From Gemmatimonadales bacterium (GTDB taxonomy: Bacteria > Gemmatimonadota > Gemmatimonadetes > Palauibacterales > Palauibacteraceae), in assembly GCA_030600085.1 (NCBI GenBank), contig JAUVMT010000003.1:1-35116 (forward strand): 35,116 nt of DNA, in the 5' to 3' direction. Each line of letters opens with the position of its first letter. Positions within the stretch are counted from its first letter, which is position 1. The notes beneath the pieces were generated by a model. The model saw nothing but the letters and a program-made list of their open reading frames with translations. It did not search any database and was not told the DNA's origin. The translations under genes and the position numbers were made by a program. This document shows, one piece after another, positions 22,617 to 31,336 of the stretch.

Positions 22617-23447
22617 TCAGAGACGGCCGACGATGCCCTTGAAACGAAGCCACCAGACGCGCCAGATCGCCTCGCGCACGATCCGGCCGGACATCTTGCT
22701 CTCCCCCTCGGCGCGCTCGACGAAGACGATCGGGATCTCGGCGATGTCGAAGCCGGCCTTCCAGGCCCGAAAGTTCATCTCGATCTGGAAGGCATAGCCG
22801 GTGGAGGCGACACGATCGAAGTCGATCGCCTTGAGGACCTCTCGCCGAAAGCACTTGAAACCGGCCGTGCTATCCGTGAGACGGAGGCCGGTGACCCACC
22901 TGGCGTACTTGTTGGCGCCATAGCTCAGCAAAAGCCTGGACATCGGCCAATTCACGACGTTGACCCCTCGGAGGTAGCGGGAGCCCACGACAACGTCGTG
23001 GGACTCGATCGCGCTCAGGAAGTCGCTCAGATAGGCGGGATCGTGCGACAGATCGGAATCCATCTCGAAAAGGACGTCGTATCCGCGCTCCAGGCCTTCG
23101 CGGAAGCCGGCGAGGTAGGCCGAGCCGAGGCCCAGCTTCCCGGAGCGGCGAAGGACGAAGATCCGGTCGCTCCGCCCCGCCATCTCCTCGGCGAGATCCC
23201 CGGTCCCGTCCGGAGAGGCGTCATCGACGACGAGCACGTCGAGTCGGTCGTCTTGCTCGAGGATTCGGGGCACGATCTTCCCGAGGCTCTCCCGCTCGTT
23301 GAACGTCGGGAGCACCACGAGCCCCCTTCCCCCTCCGCTCGCCCCCGTTCGGAGCTCGTCGGGACGTGACTCTCCGGAGCGGGGCTCGCCCGTCGAGGGC
23401 GTCATCCGCTCGTCGACCACGTCGTTCGAGGTCGCGTCTTCACGCAT
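22617..23447 (-). CDS. Polyprenol-phosphate mannose synthase-like GT2 (DPM1-like)
   Basis: A 276-aa GT2 enzyme that should transfer a sugar, typically mannose from GDP-mannose, to polyprenyl phosphate at the cytoplasmic face. Visible: LVVLPTFNERESLGKIV (43-59), VVDDASPDGT (73-82), the metal-binding DSD in FEMDSDLSHDP (130-132), GSRYLRG, TDSTAGFKCFRREVL and GYAFQIEMNFRA, then PIVFVERAEGESKMS. No C-terminal membrane helices are seen, as in DPM1. About 40 disordered residues precede the domain. The track start at 23585 extends into the upstream gene; the ATG at 23447 overlaps it by 8 nt. Last gene of the minus block. Confidence 0.9.
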   Translation of the reverse strand: MREDATSNDVVDERMTPSTGEPRSGESRPDELRTGASGGGRGLVVLPTFNERESLGKIVPRILEQDDRLDVLVVDDASPDGTGDLAEEMAGRSDRIFVLRRSGKLGLGSAYLAGFREGLERGYDVLFEMDSDLSHDPAYLSDFLSAIESHDVVVGSRYLRGVNVVNWPMSRLLLSYGANKYARWVTGLRLTDSTAGFKCFRREVLKAIDFDRVASTGYAFQIEMNFRAWKAGFDIAEIPIVFVERAEGESKMSGRIVREAIWRVWWLRFKGIVGRL

Positions 23448-24417
23448 CGTCCGGCGTCTTTCCTTTACCGAGGCCGCCGCGCAGGAGCACGGCGATGCCG
23501 AACGCCGCCAGCTCGGAGACGATCGTCCAGAGGCGCGCGAGCACGGCGATCCCCATCGCGGCTGCCGCCGGAAGCGGCGTTGCAATCGTGAGCAGCAGCG
23601 TCATCGCACCCTCCCGAACGATGAGGCCGCCTGGCGTCACGATGGCGAGGTAGCCCGCCACGTAGCTGGCCGCGAAGACCCCGGTGAGCGTCCGGATGTC
23701 ACCCACCGGCGCCTCCGACACCCCCGCGATCAGGAACCAGAGGCCCGCCCCGTAAACCCACCAGGCCAGCAGGAGTGCCACCCCGAGCGTCCAGGAGTAG
23801 GCACCGCCGGTCGGGCGCTCGCGCTCGATCACGGAGGAGACCGCGGGGCCGTCCTCTCGCAGCAGCTTGGCGAGTGCAGCGGTGGCTCGACGAAGGACCG
23901 TCGGGTGAAGGGTCAGGGCGAGCCCGACGGCGAGGCCGATCGGCAGCAGGATAGAGCCTCCGAAGGCGTCTCCGATCCGATTCCCGAGCGTCAGGAGAGC
24001 GGCGGCGATCCCGCTCACCAGCACCACGATCTGGAAGACGAGCGCCGACACGAGCGCCACGGAGCCAGATCGGCCCGTGCTCCGCATGAACGCCGCCAGC
24101 CCCGCCAGCTGCCAGACCTTCCCGGGGATGTAACGTCCCAGGTTGCTGCCGACCCAGGCCGCCACTCCCTCCGGATACCGGACGTCCTCGCCCAATCGGC
24201 GAGCGAGCCAGGTCCACAGGGCCGCCATGCCGAGAAGGTTCACCGTACCAAGCCCGAGGGCGGCGAGAAGCCATCCCGGCCGGGCGCTCCAGGTGCCGCT
24301 CGTCGATCCCCCAAGCTCGGCGAAGGCGCTCCACTGGCCCTGGAGGACGAGCAGGATGAACACAAGCGCCGCGAGCAGGAAGGCGGCGAGCGCGAACCGT
24401 TTCCACCGATCGGTCAA
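23440..24417 (-). CDS. Flippase-like integral membrane protein (LPG synthase TM / AglD-C type, UPF0104)
   Basis: A 325-aa polytopic protein with about eight hydrophobic helices. Family signatures are LGRYIPGKVWQLAGLAAFM in the first third and YVAGYLAIVTPGGLIVREGAMTLLL in the second half. This domain is found in lysylphosphatidylglycerol synthase and fused to the DPM1-like domain of archaeal AglD; it is thought to move lipids across the membrane. The start is TTG with poor SD support; no alternative in-frame start exists between it and the YfhO stop. It overlaps the DPM1-like gene by 8 nt, so the two probably work together. Confidence 0.87.
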   Translation of the reverse strand: MTDRWKRFALAAFLLAALVFILLVLQGQWSAFAELGGSTSGTWSARPGWLLAALGLGTVNLLGMAALWTWLARRLGEDVRYPEGVAAWVGSNLGRYIPGKVWQLAGLAAFMRSTGRSGSVALVSALVFQIVVLVSGIAAALLTLGNRIGDAFGGSILLPIGLAVGLALTLHPTVLRRATAALAKLLREDGPAVSSVIERERPTGGAYSWTLGVALLLAWWVYGAGLWFLIAGVSEAPVGDIRTLTGVFAASYVAGYLAIVTPGGLIVREGAMTLLLTIATPLPAAAAMGIAVLARLWTIVSELAAFGIAVLLRGGLGKGKTPDDA

Positions 24418-24438
24418 GGGGACCCCGTGACCCTCTTA

Positions 24439-26784
24439 CTAGGCGGTTTCGGGTCGCCGCCGGAGCAGCAGCCAGGCGGCGGCGAGCAGGGTGAGAGTTG
24501 CCGTGACGGCGGAGATGATGGCGGAGGCGAAGAACGACGTCGAGCGGAACCTGAAGACCAGCTCGTGTTCCCCTGCGGGCACCTGCACACCGCGAAACGC
24601 GACGTTGGTGCGGTGGATTGGGACCGGACTTCCGTCGATCAAGGCCTGCCAGTCGGGATGGTACACCTCGCTCACGAAGAGAAGGCCGGGTTGCTCGGCG
24701 GACACCGAGAAGACGACCTCGTTCGGCGTGTAGGATCGAACGCTCGCGACTCCGCTGCCGGCCGAGATCTCGCCGTCTTCGTCCGCATCTCGAGATCCCG
24801 ATGGAGAGCCGGCGTACGCCCAAGTCTCCACCACCGCTCGTTCTAGCGGGTCGACGAGTCCCAGGGTGGCGTCCAGCGCAGCCGTCGAGTCATCGACCGT
24901 CACGACGCTCCTCGGGAAGAAGGCGTGCGGCGTCGTGTCCGAGATGCGATAGACCCGACCTTTCCTCGCCTCGGCCGCTTCCGTCAGGAAGGGGAGGTTG
25001 ATCTGCTCGGCCGTGGTGAGGTACTTGAGGTCGAGCAGCGACCACAGGACCCGGCGGCCTCCCAGGTTGGCGTAATCCAGCCCGCCCACCAACCGTTCGT
25101 ACCACTTGAGTCTGAAGTTCTGGCTGCCGGTGACGGCCGGAATCGCGAAGTACATGAGCTCGTTGGGCCGGTAGGAGTCGGGCAGCGGCCATGCCCGTGC
25201 GCCGGGCGCCAGCTGGGTGGCCAGGCTACGCAGCGCCGGGTCTTCCGGAAGCAGCTGTTCCGCGGGGAGCGCGATCAGGTAGCGTCCCGCCACCCGGCCC
25301 ATGTCCAGCGCGCCCAGGATCAGGAGCGCGGCGCAGATCCATTCTCCGATCCGGCGCCGTTCCACCGCTCGAGCGGTGCCCAGCGTGGCGGCCCACACCA
25401 CCAGCCCGATCGTCGCCCCGAAACGCAGTGCCCCGAGAACCTCCGCGGGCGGCTCTCGCGTCCAACCGACGGGAAACCAGGCGTGAAAGGCCCAGCGAAT
25501 CAGGCCCTCCGGCGCGAGTGCGGCCGCGAGCAGAGGCAGCGCCAGCACGCCGGAGCCCAGGAGGATTCTCGGCCAGGGCAGTCCCCCGCCCTCCCTGGAG
25601 TCCGCGATCGCCTGCCATCCGAAGCCGGCGAGCAGAGCCACTGCAAACGTCACGGGACCGAGCATCATCGCCGGGGCTCGAAAGCGTCCGATCAGGGGGA
25701 CCACCGCGTAGGCCAGACGGTGGAGGGGCGTCGCCGCTCCGAGGGCGAAGAGAAGGCCCAGCACCGCCGCTGCGGCAAAGAACCACTGCCGGGGGTCCCT
25801 CCGGCTGCTCAGCAGCCCGATCGCCGCCAGAAGAAGCGGCAGGACTCCGAGGTACTCCGTGTGCAGCTTGAAGGGGTTCGTCCCCCAGTAGAGATCGAGC
25901 GAACCGATCAGGTCGGGAAGCAGGAAAGCCGAGAGCTCCTGAGGCGGCAAGGCCCAGGAGCTGGCGAACGCGTACCCTTCCTGGCCCGGCACGCCGCGTA
26001 CGGCCAACTCCAGCAGCCCGGCCGTGGGCCAGAGCTGCACCGCGCCGACGAGGGCGGCGATGAGGAACGCGAGCGCGTACAGACCTGCGGTGGACAGTAC
26101 GGGGCGCAGCGACCGAGCGTCCCGATACCTGGTCCAGAGGGCGAAGAGGGCGTAAGCGGAGAGTGCCAACGAGGAGAAGTACATCACCTGCACGTGTGGC
26201 GTGAAGATCTGCGCGCCGACGACAAGGCCGAGGAGCAGGAACCAGACCGTTCTCCCACTCCGCATCCCGCGCTCCAGCAAGCCGAATGCGAGCGGGATCA
26301 GGACCATCGCGAACAGGCGCCCGTCGTGACCGCCGTACAGCGTAGAGAGGAGATAGCCACCGAACATGAAGGAGACGCCGGTCACCGCCGAGGCCCACCG
26401 CCCCAGGCCGAACGAGCGTCCCGCGAAGTAGCCGAAGGCGCCGGAGAGGAAGGTGTGGGCCACGAACGTCCAGCCGATGGCGCGGTAGAGCGGCATCGCC
26501 AGGTAGAGCAGGCTTGTCGGATAAAAGACGGGTCCGGGGAGCACGGCGAGGAACGGGAGGCCGCCGTAAACGAACGGGTTCCAGAGGGGCAGGCCTCGCC
26601 CCGCCCTCAGCTCGTCCACCGCGAACTTCCTGAGCTGATAGGCCTGATCCAGCATGTCGGTGCCGAAGAGCATCCGATCGCCGTAGAACACGAACTCGCG
26701 GTAGAGGAAGACGGTCGCGGCCGCCGCCGCGAGCAGGAATCCGACGGTTCCCCACCGACCGGGACGCCGATCGCCGGCGGTCAC
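24439..26784 (-). CDS. YfhO-family polytopic membrane protein
   Basis: A 781-aa membrane protein with a GT-C-like layout. The first luminal loop holds FYGDRMLFGTDMLDQAYQLRKFAVDELRAGRGLPLWNPFVYGGLPF, typical of YfhO. Twelve or so helices follow. A periplasmic C-terminal domain has the family pattern RSYTPNEVVFSV ... LFVSEVYHPDWQALIDG ... VQVPAGEHELVFRF, and a last helix ends near RRRPETA. YfhO proteins are tied to glycosylation of lipoteichoic acid in Bacillus and Listeria; elsewhere the role is unknown. The track start at 26904 is in methyltransferase sequence; the GTG at 26784 overlaps the methyltransferase stop as GTGA. Confidence 0.88.
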   Translation of the reverse strand: MTAGDRRPGRWGTVGFLLAAAAATVFLYREFVFYGDRMLFGTDMLDQAYQLRKFAVDELRAGRGLPLWNPFVYGGLPFLAVLPGPVFYPTSLLYLAMPLYRAIGWTFVAHTFLSGAFGYFAGRSFGLGRWASAVTGVSFMFGGYLLSTLYGGHDGRLFAMVLIPLAFGLLERGMRSGRTVWFLLLGLVVGAQIFTPHVQVMYFSSLALSAYALFALWTRYRDARSLRPVLSTAGLYALAFLIAALVGAVQLWPTAGLLELAVRGVPGQEGYAFASSWALPPQELSAFLLPDLIGSLDLYWGTNPFKLHTEYLGVLPLLLAAIGLLSSRRDPRQWFFAAAAVLGLLFALGAATPLHRLAYAVVPLIGRFRAPAMMLGPVTFAVALLAGFGWQAIADSREGGGLPWPRILLGSGVLALPLLAAALAPEGLIRWAFHAWFPVGWTREPPAEVLGALRFGATIGLVVWAATLGTARAVERRRIGEWICAALLILGALDMGRVAGRYLIALPAEQLLPEDPALRSLATQLAPGARAWPLPDSYRPNELMYFAIPAVTGSQNFRLKWYERLVGGLDYANLGGRRVLWSLLDLKYLTTAEQINLPFLTEAAEARKGRVYRISDTTPHAFFPRSVVTVDDSTAALDATLGLVDPLERAVVETWAYAGSPSGSRDADEDGEISAGSGVASVRSYTPNEVVFSVSAEQPGLLFVSEVYHPDWQALIDGSPVPIHRTNVAFRGVQVPAGEHELVFRFRSTSFFASAIISAVTATLTLLAAAWLLLRRRPETA

Positions 26785-27548
26785 GAGGCGGGCCTTTCCA
26801 GCATGAAGAACCACTGCGGGGAGAGGGCTCGCAGAGCGCCGTCGACGACCGAAGCCGGAAGGGTGCGGAACGACATCCAGGTTCGCTCCCAGGCCGAACC
26901 CCACGTCGTGGAGATCAGATCGTCGATCGCCCGGCGCGTGATGTCTCGCACCCGGAACCCCGGACCTGACATCGCCTGCTGAAGCCGTCCGTAGGAGAGG
27001 TAGCGGATCTCATCGTATCGTCGTCCTCTTCCGCTCGAGCGCAGATAGGCGTTGGCGGCGGCGCTTGGCAACCAGCTCAGAAGCGGGAGCCGGTAGTGGG
27101 GTTCCATGAGGACGTACCGGTTGCCCGCCGACACGAAGGCCTGCCCGCCCGGTCGGAGCACGCGATGAGCCTCCGCGAACAGGTGCCCGTGATCGCTGAC
27201 GTGCTCGTACACGTGGTTCATGATCAGGAAGTCGAGCGCCTCGTCGGCTATCGGGAGGCGAAGGATGTCTCCGCGGACCATGCCCCTGCGCTCAACGATC
27301 GCGTGTTCTGATATCTCTATACCTAAAATAGGCTTAGCGATAGCGGTTTCTAGTATATTCTTGATGATGCCGGTCCCGGACCCGAGGTCGGCGATGCGCT
27401 CGGCCGCGGCCAGCTCGTTCAGGCAGAGCTCGGCGATCACTCGCGCCTTCCGGCGTCGACCCTCGAGGTAGGCGGCGCTGCGCAGTCTCGCCTCGTACCA
27501 GTCGCCGGCTCGCTCCCCTTGGGCCTCCAACGCCGGATCTCGACTCAC
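26781..27548 (-). CDS. Class I SAM-dependent methyltransferase (type 11)
   Basis: A 255-aa methyltransferase, with motif I ADLGSGTGIIKNIL (53-66), an acidic residue in LGIEIS, and NHVYEHVSDHGHLFAEAHRVLRPGGQAFVSAGNRY (110-144). The C-terminal half (MEPHYRLPLLSWLPSAAANAYL) suits those found in glycan or lipid clusters. It sits between the GT4 and YfhO genes with GTGA overlaps on both sides; capping or modifying a glycan or a lipid-linked sugar is a guess. Codons for about residues 62-82 are strikingly AT-rich (ATA, CTA, TTA, TCA), about 36% GC over 56 nt. Confidence 0.87.
   Translation of the reverse strand: MSRDPALEAQGERAGDWYEARLRSAAYLEGRRRKARVIAELCLNELAAAERIADLGSGTGIIKNILETAIAKPILGIEISEHAIVERRGMVRGDILRLPIADEALDFLIMNHVYEHVSDHGHLFAEAHRVLRPGGQAFVSAGNRYVLMEPHYRLPLLSWLPSAAANAYLRSSGRGRRYDEIRYLSYGRLQQAMSGPGFRVRDITRRAIDDLISTTWGSAWERTWMSFRTLPASVVDGALRALSPQWFFMLERPAS
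27352..27357 (-). promoter_or_regulatory. Possible internal -10 box inside the methyltransferase gene
   Basis: TATACT on the minus strand lies in the AT-rich patch at 27305-27360 and matches the -10 consensus at five of six bases. No clear -35 is 16-18 nt upstream. If active, it would drive yfhO-like, flippase and DPM1-like genes separately. Confidence 0.2.
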
Positions 27549-28795
27549 GAGCTTCGTTCGCGTGCCTGCGAGCGCGTCGAGAGGCCTGCGTGATATACGG
27601 TCTCGAGCTCCTCCGTGACACGCTCGAGAGAGAAGCGCTCCTCGACGATGGCGCGCCCACGGCGGGCGACGTGGCGCGCCCGCTCCGGGTCACCCGCGAT
27701 CTCGAGGATGGTCTCCGCAAGGGCCTTCGGGTTCGCAGGCGGAACCAGCCAGCCCGTCTCCCCGGGCCGGACGATGTCGGGGATGCCTCCCACAGCGGCT
27801 CCGATCACCGGCCGCTCGAGGCCGAGGGCCTCGAGGAGCACGACACCGAGACCTTCGGTGTCTCCCTTCGCGTCGATCACCGCCGGAAGCACAAAGATGT
27901 CGCACGCCTCGTAATACCCGCGAAGATCACGCTCCGGAACGGACCCGGCAAAGCGGACGTGCCGTTCGACTCCCGCTCTCTGTGCGGTCTCCTGGATCGT
28001 GCTCCTCCACTCTCCTTCGCCGACGATGGTCAGCTCCGCCGGTCTGGCCTCGCGAACGAGAGCGAGCGCTTCAACCAGATACTCCACGCCCTTCCGCTGG
28101 ACCAGACGCCCGACGAATAGCAGGCGCAACGGTCCCGCGCCCGTCAGCGCGGGGCGCCCTTCCCCGCCGGTTGCCGTCAAGCCGGCTGCGAACGGAACCA
28201 CGCTGACGTCGCGGTCGACCAGCGTCCGGACCCTGGCGGCGGTGGCGGAGGAGATCGCGGTGACGGCATCGGCGGTCCGAGCGCTCCAGACGAGGAACGG
28301 GCGGAGCCAGCGAGCGCGGCGTTCTACCCAGTTGATCTCGACGCTGTAGAAGGTGCAGACGAGGGCCGCACGGCCTCCCGACGCGAAGCGGGCGGCGGCG
28401 CCGAACAGGGCGTGAGGCACGGGCCAGTGTACATGCACGACGTCCGGATGCCGCCGTCCCGAACGAGCGGAAGCCCACAAGCCGCCGGCTAAGTACGAGG
28501 GTAGGAGGGCCGCGTGTGCCGGCGAGCGTCTCAGCCGATCCGGCACCGTCTCGTCGTGAGTGAGCGTCTCGCACGATCGAGGCGCGTAGCGAAAGCGCTC
28601 GACCGGTACGCCGCCGATGTGCTGCGACCCGAGCCCCCGGTAGGACGGCGCCAGAATCGAAGCGTCCATTCCGCGCGCCCGTTGGGCGGAGACGAGCGCC
28701 GAGAGCCAGGGTGTGATGACGTCCTCCTCGTAACGCTGAAAGGCCGTGACGATGTGGACGACGCGCAGTCCCTCGACCCGTCCTGGCTCATCCAT
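27545..28795 (-). CDS. Glycosyltransferase family 4 (GT-B fold)
   Basis: A 416-aa retaining glycosyltransferase. The N-terminal half has VVHIVTAFQRYEEDVITPWLSALVSAQRARG and DVVHVHWP; the C-terminal nucleotide-sugar domain shows LLFVGRLVQRKGVEYLVEAL, LTIVGEGE, FAGSVPERDLRGYYEACDIFVLPA and the donor-site EGLGVVLLEALGLERPVIGAAVGGIPDIV, with the conserved Glu residues. The substrate cannot be read from sequence. It does not show the N-terminal pattern of BshA. Start is ATG; the next upstream gene stops 1 nt before it, and the stop overlaps the methyltransferase as GTGA. Confidence 0.92.
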   Translation of the reverse strand: MDEPGRVEGLRVVHIVTAFQRYEEDVITPWLSALVSAQRARGMDASILAPSYRGLGSQHIGGVPVERFRYAPRSCETLTHDETVPDRLRRSPAHAALLPSYLAGGLWASARSGRRHPDVVHVHWPVPHALFGAAARFASGGRAALVCTFYSVEINWVERRARWLRPFLVWSARTADAVTAISSATAARVRTLVDRDVSVVPFAAGLTATGGEGRPALTGAGPLRLLFVGRLVQRKGVEYLVEALALVREARPAELTIVGEGEWRSTIQETAQRAGVERHVRFAGSVPERDLRGYYEACDIFVLPAVIDAKGDTEGLGVVLLEALGLERPVIGAAVGGIPDIVRPGETGWLVPPANPKALAETILEIAGDPERARHVARRGRAIVEERFSLERVTEELETVYHAGLSTRSQARERSS

Positions 28796-28796
28796 G

Positions 28797-30404
28797 TCAG
28801 TCAGCCGCCAGCGGCTCGGGATCGAAGCTCAGCACGAACGTGGGGGGTTCCCCGCCCTCGTAAACGATCTCGAACATCGGCAGGTTCTCGCGCAGCGCCG
28901 GGATCAGGTAGCGCGACGTCGTGCCGCTGATCGCGTCCACCACGACGTAGTCTGCTCCGATCCGCCTCATCCCCTCCAGCACCACCCGCGAGTCCGTCGA
29001 GTACGGATAGAGGTCGCCGCGCCGCCCCGATATCCAGAAGAAGATCCGCGGCTTTCGGCTGACCGCGATGGCATCGGGCGACGTGTTCACGGCCGCCCAT
29101 TCGGCGGCAGCGTAGAAGCTGGCGAACTCCGGTGGGTCACACGGAGCACCGGCCCGGTATTCCGCGAGGCAGCGGACGCTGTCCGGAGTTCGGACGACCG
29201 CGGTGATGGCCGCTCCGATTCCGACGGCCGCAGCGAGGGCTCCCGTCGCCAGGGCGGGCGTCCGGGCGCCCTGCCTACCCCCGGTGAGCCGCCGCCCGAG
29301 CTCCCAAGCGCCGGAGCCGGCATAGGCGAGAATCAGAGGGAGAAGCGGCAGGAGGAATCGCTGGTCCGTCCAAACCACCGGCCACAGAGCCAGCATGAGG
29401 GCGTAGAGCACGGTGAAGAGCTCCGCCGGGCCCAGCCGGCTCATCGAGCGCCGGACCCAACCGCCGAAGGCCAGCCCCGCTACCGCCAGCCCCAGGGCCG
29501 TTAGCACGGCCTCGCCACCCGGGACGGCGCTCCATCCACCGGCGATCGCCCGAGGCAGAATCTCGGAGACGTAGCTCCAGAGGTTCTCGATCCCGCGGAT
29601 CGCAAGGGCGCCGGGACCGGCGGATCCGGCCGCCGGGTCGTACGGGTTTCTCAGCAGCATCTCCTTCAGATAGGTCGGCTGCGAGACGGCTTGGCCGGGG
29701 GCGGCGGAAGCCCAGCGCTGGTAGAGCCACCAGCCGCCTGCCGAGGCCGAGGCGACCGCGGTGGCCAGCGCGAGCCGCCGGGGCTTCCGCTCGAGCGCGA
29801 AGAAGAGGGCGGCCGCTGCAAGGAGTGGGAGTCCGGCTGTGCGTGTCAAGAAGGCCGCCCCTGCCGCCGCAAGACCGAGGAGCAAGGCGGGAGTGATCCC
29901 GTGCCGCCCGTCCTCTCCCGTCGATCCCTGCGCCGCCTGCTCGATCCACAGCAGAGCCGTCAGGACCAAGACGACGAAGAGAGCCTCCGAGAGCACGTAG
30001 TGTGAGTACTCCAGGAGAACTGGTGAGAGGGCGAGCAGACCGGTCGCGACGACGGCAGGGCCACGCCCGACCAGCCGATCGGCCAACCGGTAGCTGAGCC
30101 ACACCGCCAGGGTCGTCAGGATGAGAGACGTAAGCTTGAGCAGCTGAAGCGACCCGAGCGGAGTGAACGCGGCCAGCAGCAGCGGATAGAGCGGTGGATA
30201 CTTGGTGTGGAGAGGCCCGAGGGGGAGGTAGATATCTCGATAGCCCTGCCCGGAGGCCAAGGCCTCGCCGAGAATCATGTATCCCGCGTTGTCGCCTCCG
30301 GAAAACAGCGTGGGGTCGTAGAGAAGGAGGCCCATGACGACGTGCAGGCTCGCGATAGCCAGGCCGATCCGTGAGTCCGTGCTCAGCCGACCGGCCGAGC
30401 TCAC
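28797..30404 (-). CDS. GT39/ArnT-like GT-C glycosyltransferase
   Basis: A 535-aa multi-pass membrane protein with the GT-C start pattern: a first helix, then the acidic loop FSGGDNAGYMILGEALASGQGYRDIYLPLGPLHTKYPPLYPLLLAAF with Asp in GGDNAGY, followed by about ten helices (SYRLADRLVGR; FLTRTAGLPLLAAAALFFALE). The periplasmic C-terminal domain is FASFYAAAEWAAVNTSPDAIAVSRKPRIFFWISG and so on. Such enzymes transfer a sugar from polyprenyl phosphate to a protein, lipid or glycan. The track's first 135 residues are antisense-like, lying in the GT2 gene; GTG 30404 overlaps the GT2 stop as GTGA. The neighbouring GT2 probably makes its donor. Confidence 0.88.
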   Translation of the reverse strand: MSSAGRLSTDSRIGLAIASLHVVMGLLLYDPTLFSGGDNAGYMILGEALASGQGYRDIYLPLGPLHTKYPPLYPLLLAAFTPLGSLQLLKLTSLILTTLAVWLSYRLADRLVGRGPAVVATGLLALSPVLLEYSHYVLSEALFVVLVLTALLWIEQAAQGSTGEDGRHGITPALLLGLAAAGAAFLTRTAGLPLLAAAALFFALERKPRRLALATAVASASAGGWWLYQRWASAAPGQAVSQPTYLKEMLLRNPYDPAAGSAGPGALAIRGIENLWSYVSEILPRAIAGGWSAVPGGEAVLTALGLAVAGLAFGGWVRRSMSRLGPAELFTVLYALMLALWPVVWTDQRFLLPLLPLILAYAGSGAWELGRRLTGGRQGARTPALATGALAAAVGIGAAITAVVRTPDSVRCLAEYRAGAPCDPPEFASFYAAAEWAAVNTSPDAIAVSRKPRIFFWISGRRGDLYPYSTDSRVVLEGMRRIGADYVVVDAISGTTSRYLIPALRENLPMFEIVYEGGEPPTFVLSFDPEPLAAD

Positions 30405-31336
30405 TTCCGCATGTCCCGTCTCAGCGCCTCCACCTCGGCCCTCAGCCCGGCGATCAGCTCGGCGAGGAAGCCGAGCACGAAGAGTCCGAGACCGACGAGC
30501 ACGAGAAGCAGCACGAGGGTGAGCAGCGGCCGGTAGCCCTGACCGAGCACGAATCGGAGGTAGATGGCGATGGCACCGGTGATCGCACCGAGCCCCAGGA
30601 GCGCGAGGCCGGTCATCCCGAAGAAGAGCAGCGGCTTGCGGCCGAAGACGAGCTGAAACCAGACTGCGACCAGGTCCAGTGTGCCGATCAGGATTCGCTG
30701 CCTGCCACCGTATTTCGAGACACCATGCCGTCGGGGATGAAGCTCGACGTCGATCTCCCGCAGGCGGAAGCCGCGATCGTGTGCGAGCACGACCATGTAT
30801 CGATGCCAATCATCCCGCAGCTCCATCTCGTCGATGACGCTTCTGCGAAATGCCTTCATGGAGTTCAGATCGTGCACGGGGACCTGGAAGATCAGACGTG
30901 AGAGCCAGTTGTACACGCCCGACACAAAGCGTTTTTCGTATCGGCCGACCTTGCGGCCGGTGACCAGGTCCGAGCCCTCGTCGAGGGCCCGGACGAAGCG
31001 CGCGATCTCCTCGGGTGAGTGCTGGAGGTCCGCGTCGAAGAGAACCAGGTACTCGCCGCTGGAGGCCTCCGCCCCGGTCAGCAGCGCGTCGGTCTTTCCG
31101 CGATTGGAGCGGTGCGACAGGAAGCGAGCATTGGTGAGGCCGGCCGCCGCGGCGGCTCGGCGTGCCGCCTCCAGCGTTCCATCGGTCGAGCCGTCGTCGA
31201 CGAGTACAACCTCTACGTCGAGGTCGGCGTCGCGCAAAGCGGAGGCGAGCTCGGAGAACAGATCGGGCATGTTGTCCGCCTCGTTGAAGGCGGGCACGAT
31301 CACCGAGGTCTTCGTTTCCGTCTGAGGCTGCGTCAC
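30401..31336 (-). CDS. GT2 polyprenyl-phosphate glycosyltransferase with C-terminal membrane helices
   Basis: A 311-aa enzyme. The GT2 domain has VIVPAFNEADNMPDLF (13-28), VVLVDDGSTDGT (43-54), the DXD in LFDADLQHSPEEI, and KAFRRSVID. The C-terminal quarter contains two membrane helices (LLFFGMTGLALLGLGAITGAIAIYL; LLTLVLLLVLVGLGLFVLGFLAELI), as in the GtrB/ArnC-like group that makes polyprenyl-phosphate sugars. The start is GTG, overlapping the rpoN stop by 4 nt, which couples its translation to the sigma factor. It overlaps the GT39 gene too, so donor synthase and transferase are probably made together. Confidence 0.92.
   Translation of the reverse strand: MTQPQTETKTSVIVPAFNEADNMPDLFSELASALRDADLDVEVVLVDDGSTDGTLEAARRAAAAAGLTNARFLSHRSNRGKTDALLTGAEASSGEYLVLFDADLQHSPEEIARFVRALDEGSDLVTGRKVGRYEKRFVSGVYNWLSRLIFQVPVHDLNSMKAFRRSVIDEMELRDDWHRYMVVLAHDRGFRLREIDVELHPRRHGVSKYGGRQRILIGTLDLVAVWFQLVFGRKPLLFFGMTGLALLGLGAITGAIAIYLRFVLGQGYRPLLTLVLLLVLVGLGLFVLGFLAELIAGLRAEVEALRRDMRK

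Noticed and set aside
22520-22642. 40-aa ORF after the 16-bp palindrome as an antitoxin
   Set aside because: No antitoxin likeness, no ribosome binding site, no toxin partner, and it runs into the DPM1-like gene.
23299-24846. 515-aa plus-strand ORF
   Set aside because: Lies opposite the flippase-like gene and parts of its neighbours, with no membrane or domain pattern; the minus-strand proteins match known families.
24925-26982. 685-aa plus-strand ORF
   Set aside because: Antisense to the YfhO-like and methyltransferase genes; composition is Gln/Arg/Glu/Gly-rich with no domain, a usual shadow in GC-rich DNA.
27545-28795. GT4 gene as bshA (bacillithiol step 1)
   Set aside because: The N-terminal BshA pattern is missing and the gene sits in a glycan cluster far from bshC.
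30405-30809. 135-residue N-terminal extension of the GT39 ORF
   Set aside because: It lies entirely in the GT2 gene in another frame and is Arg-rich; the GTGA overlap at 30404 gives a proper start.
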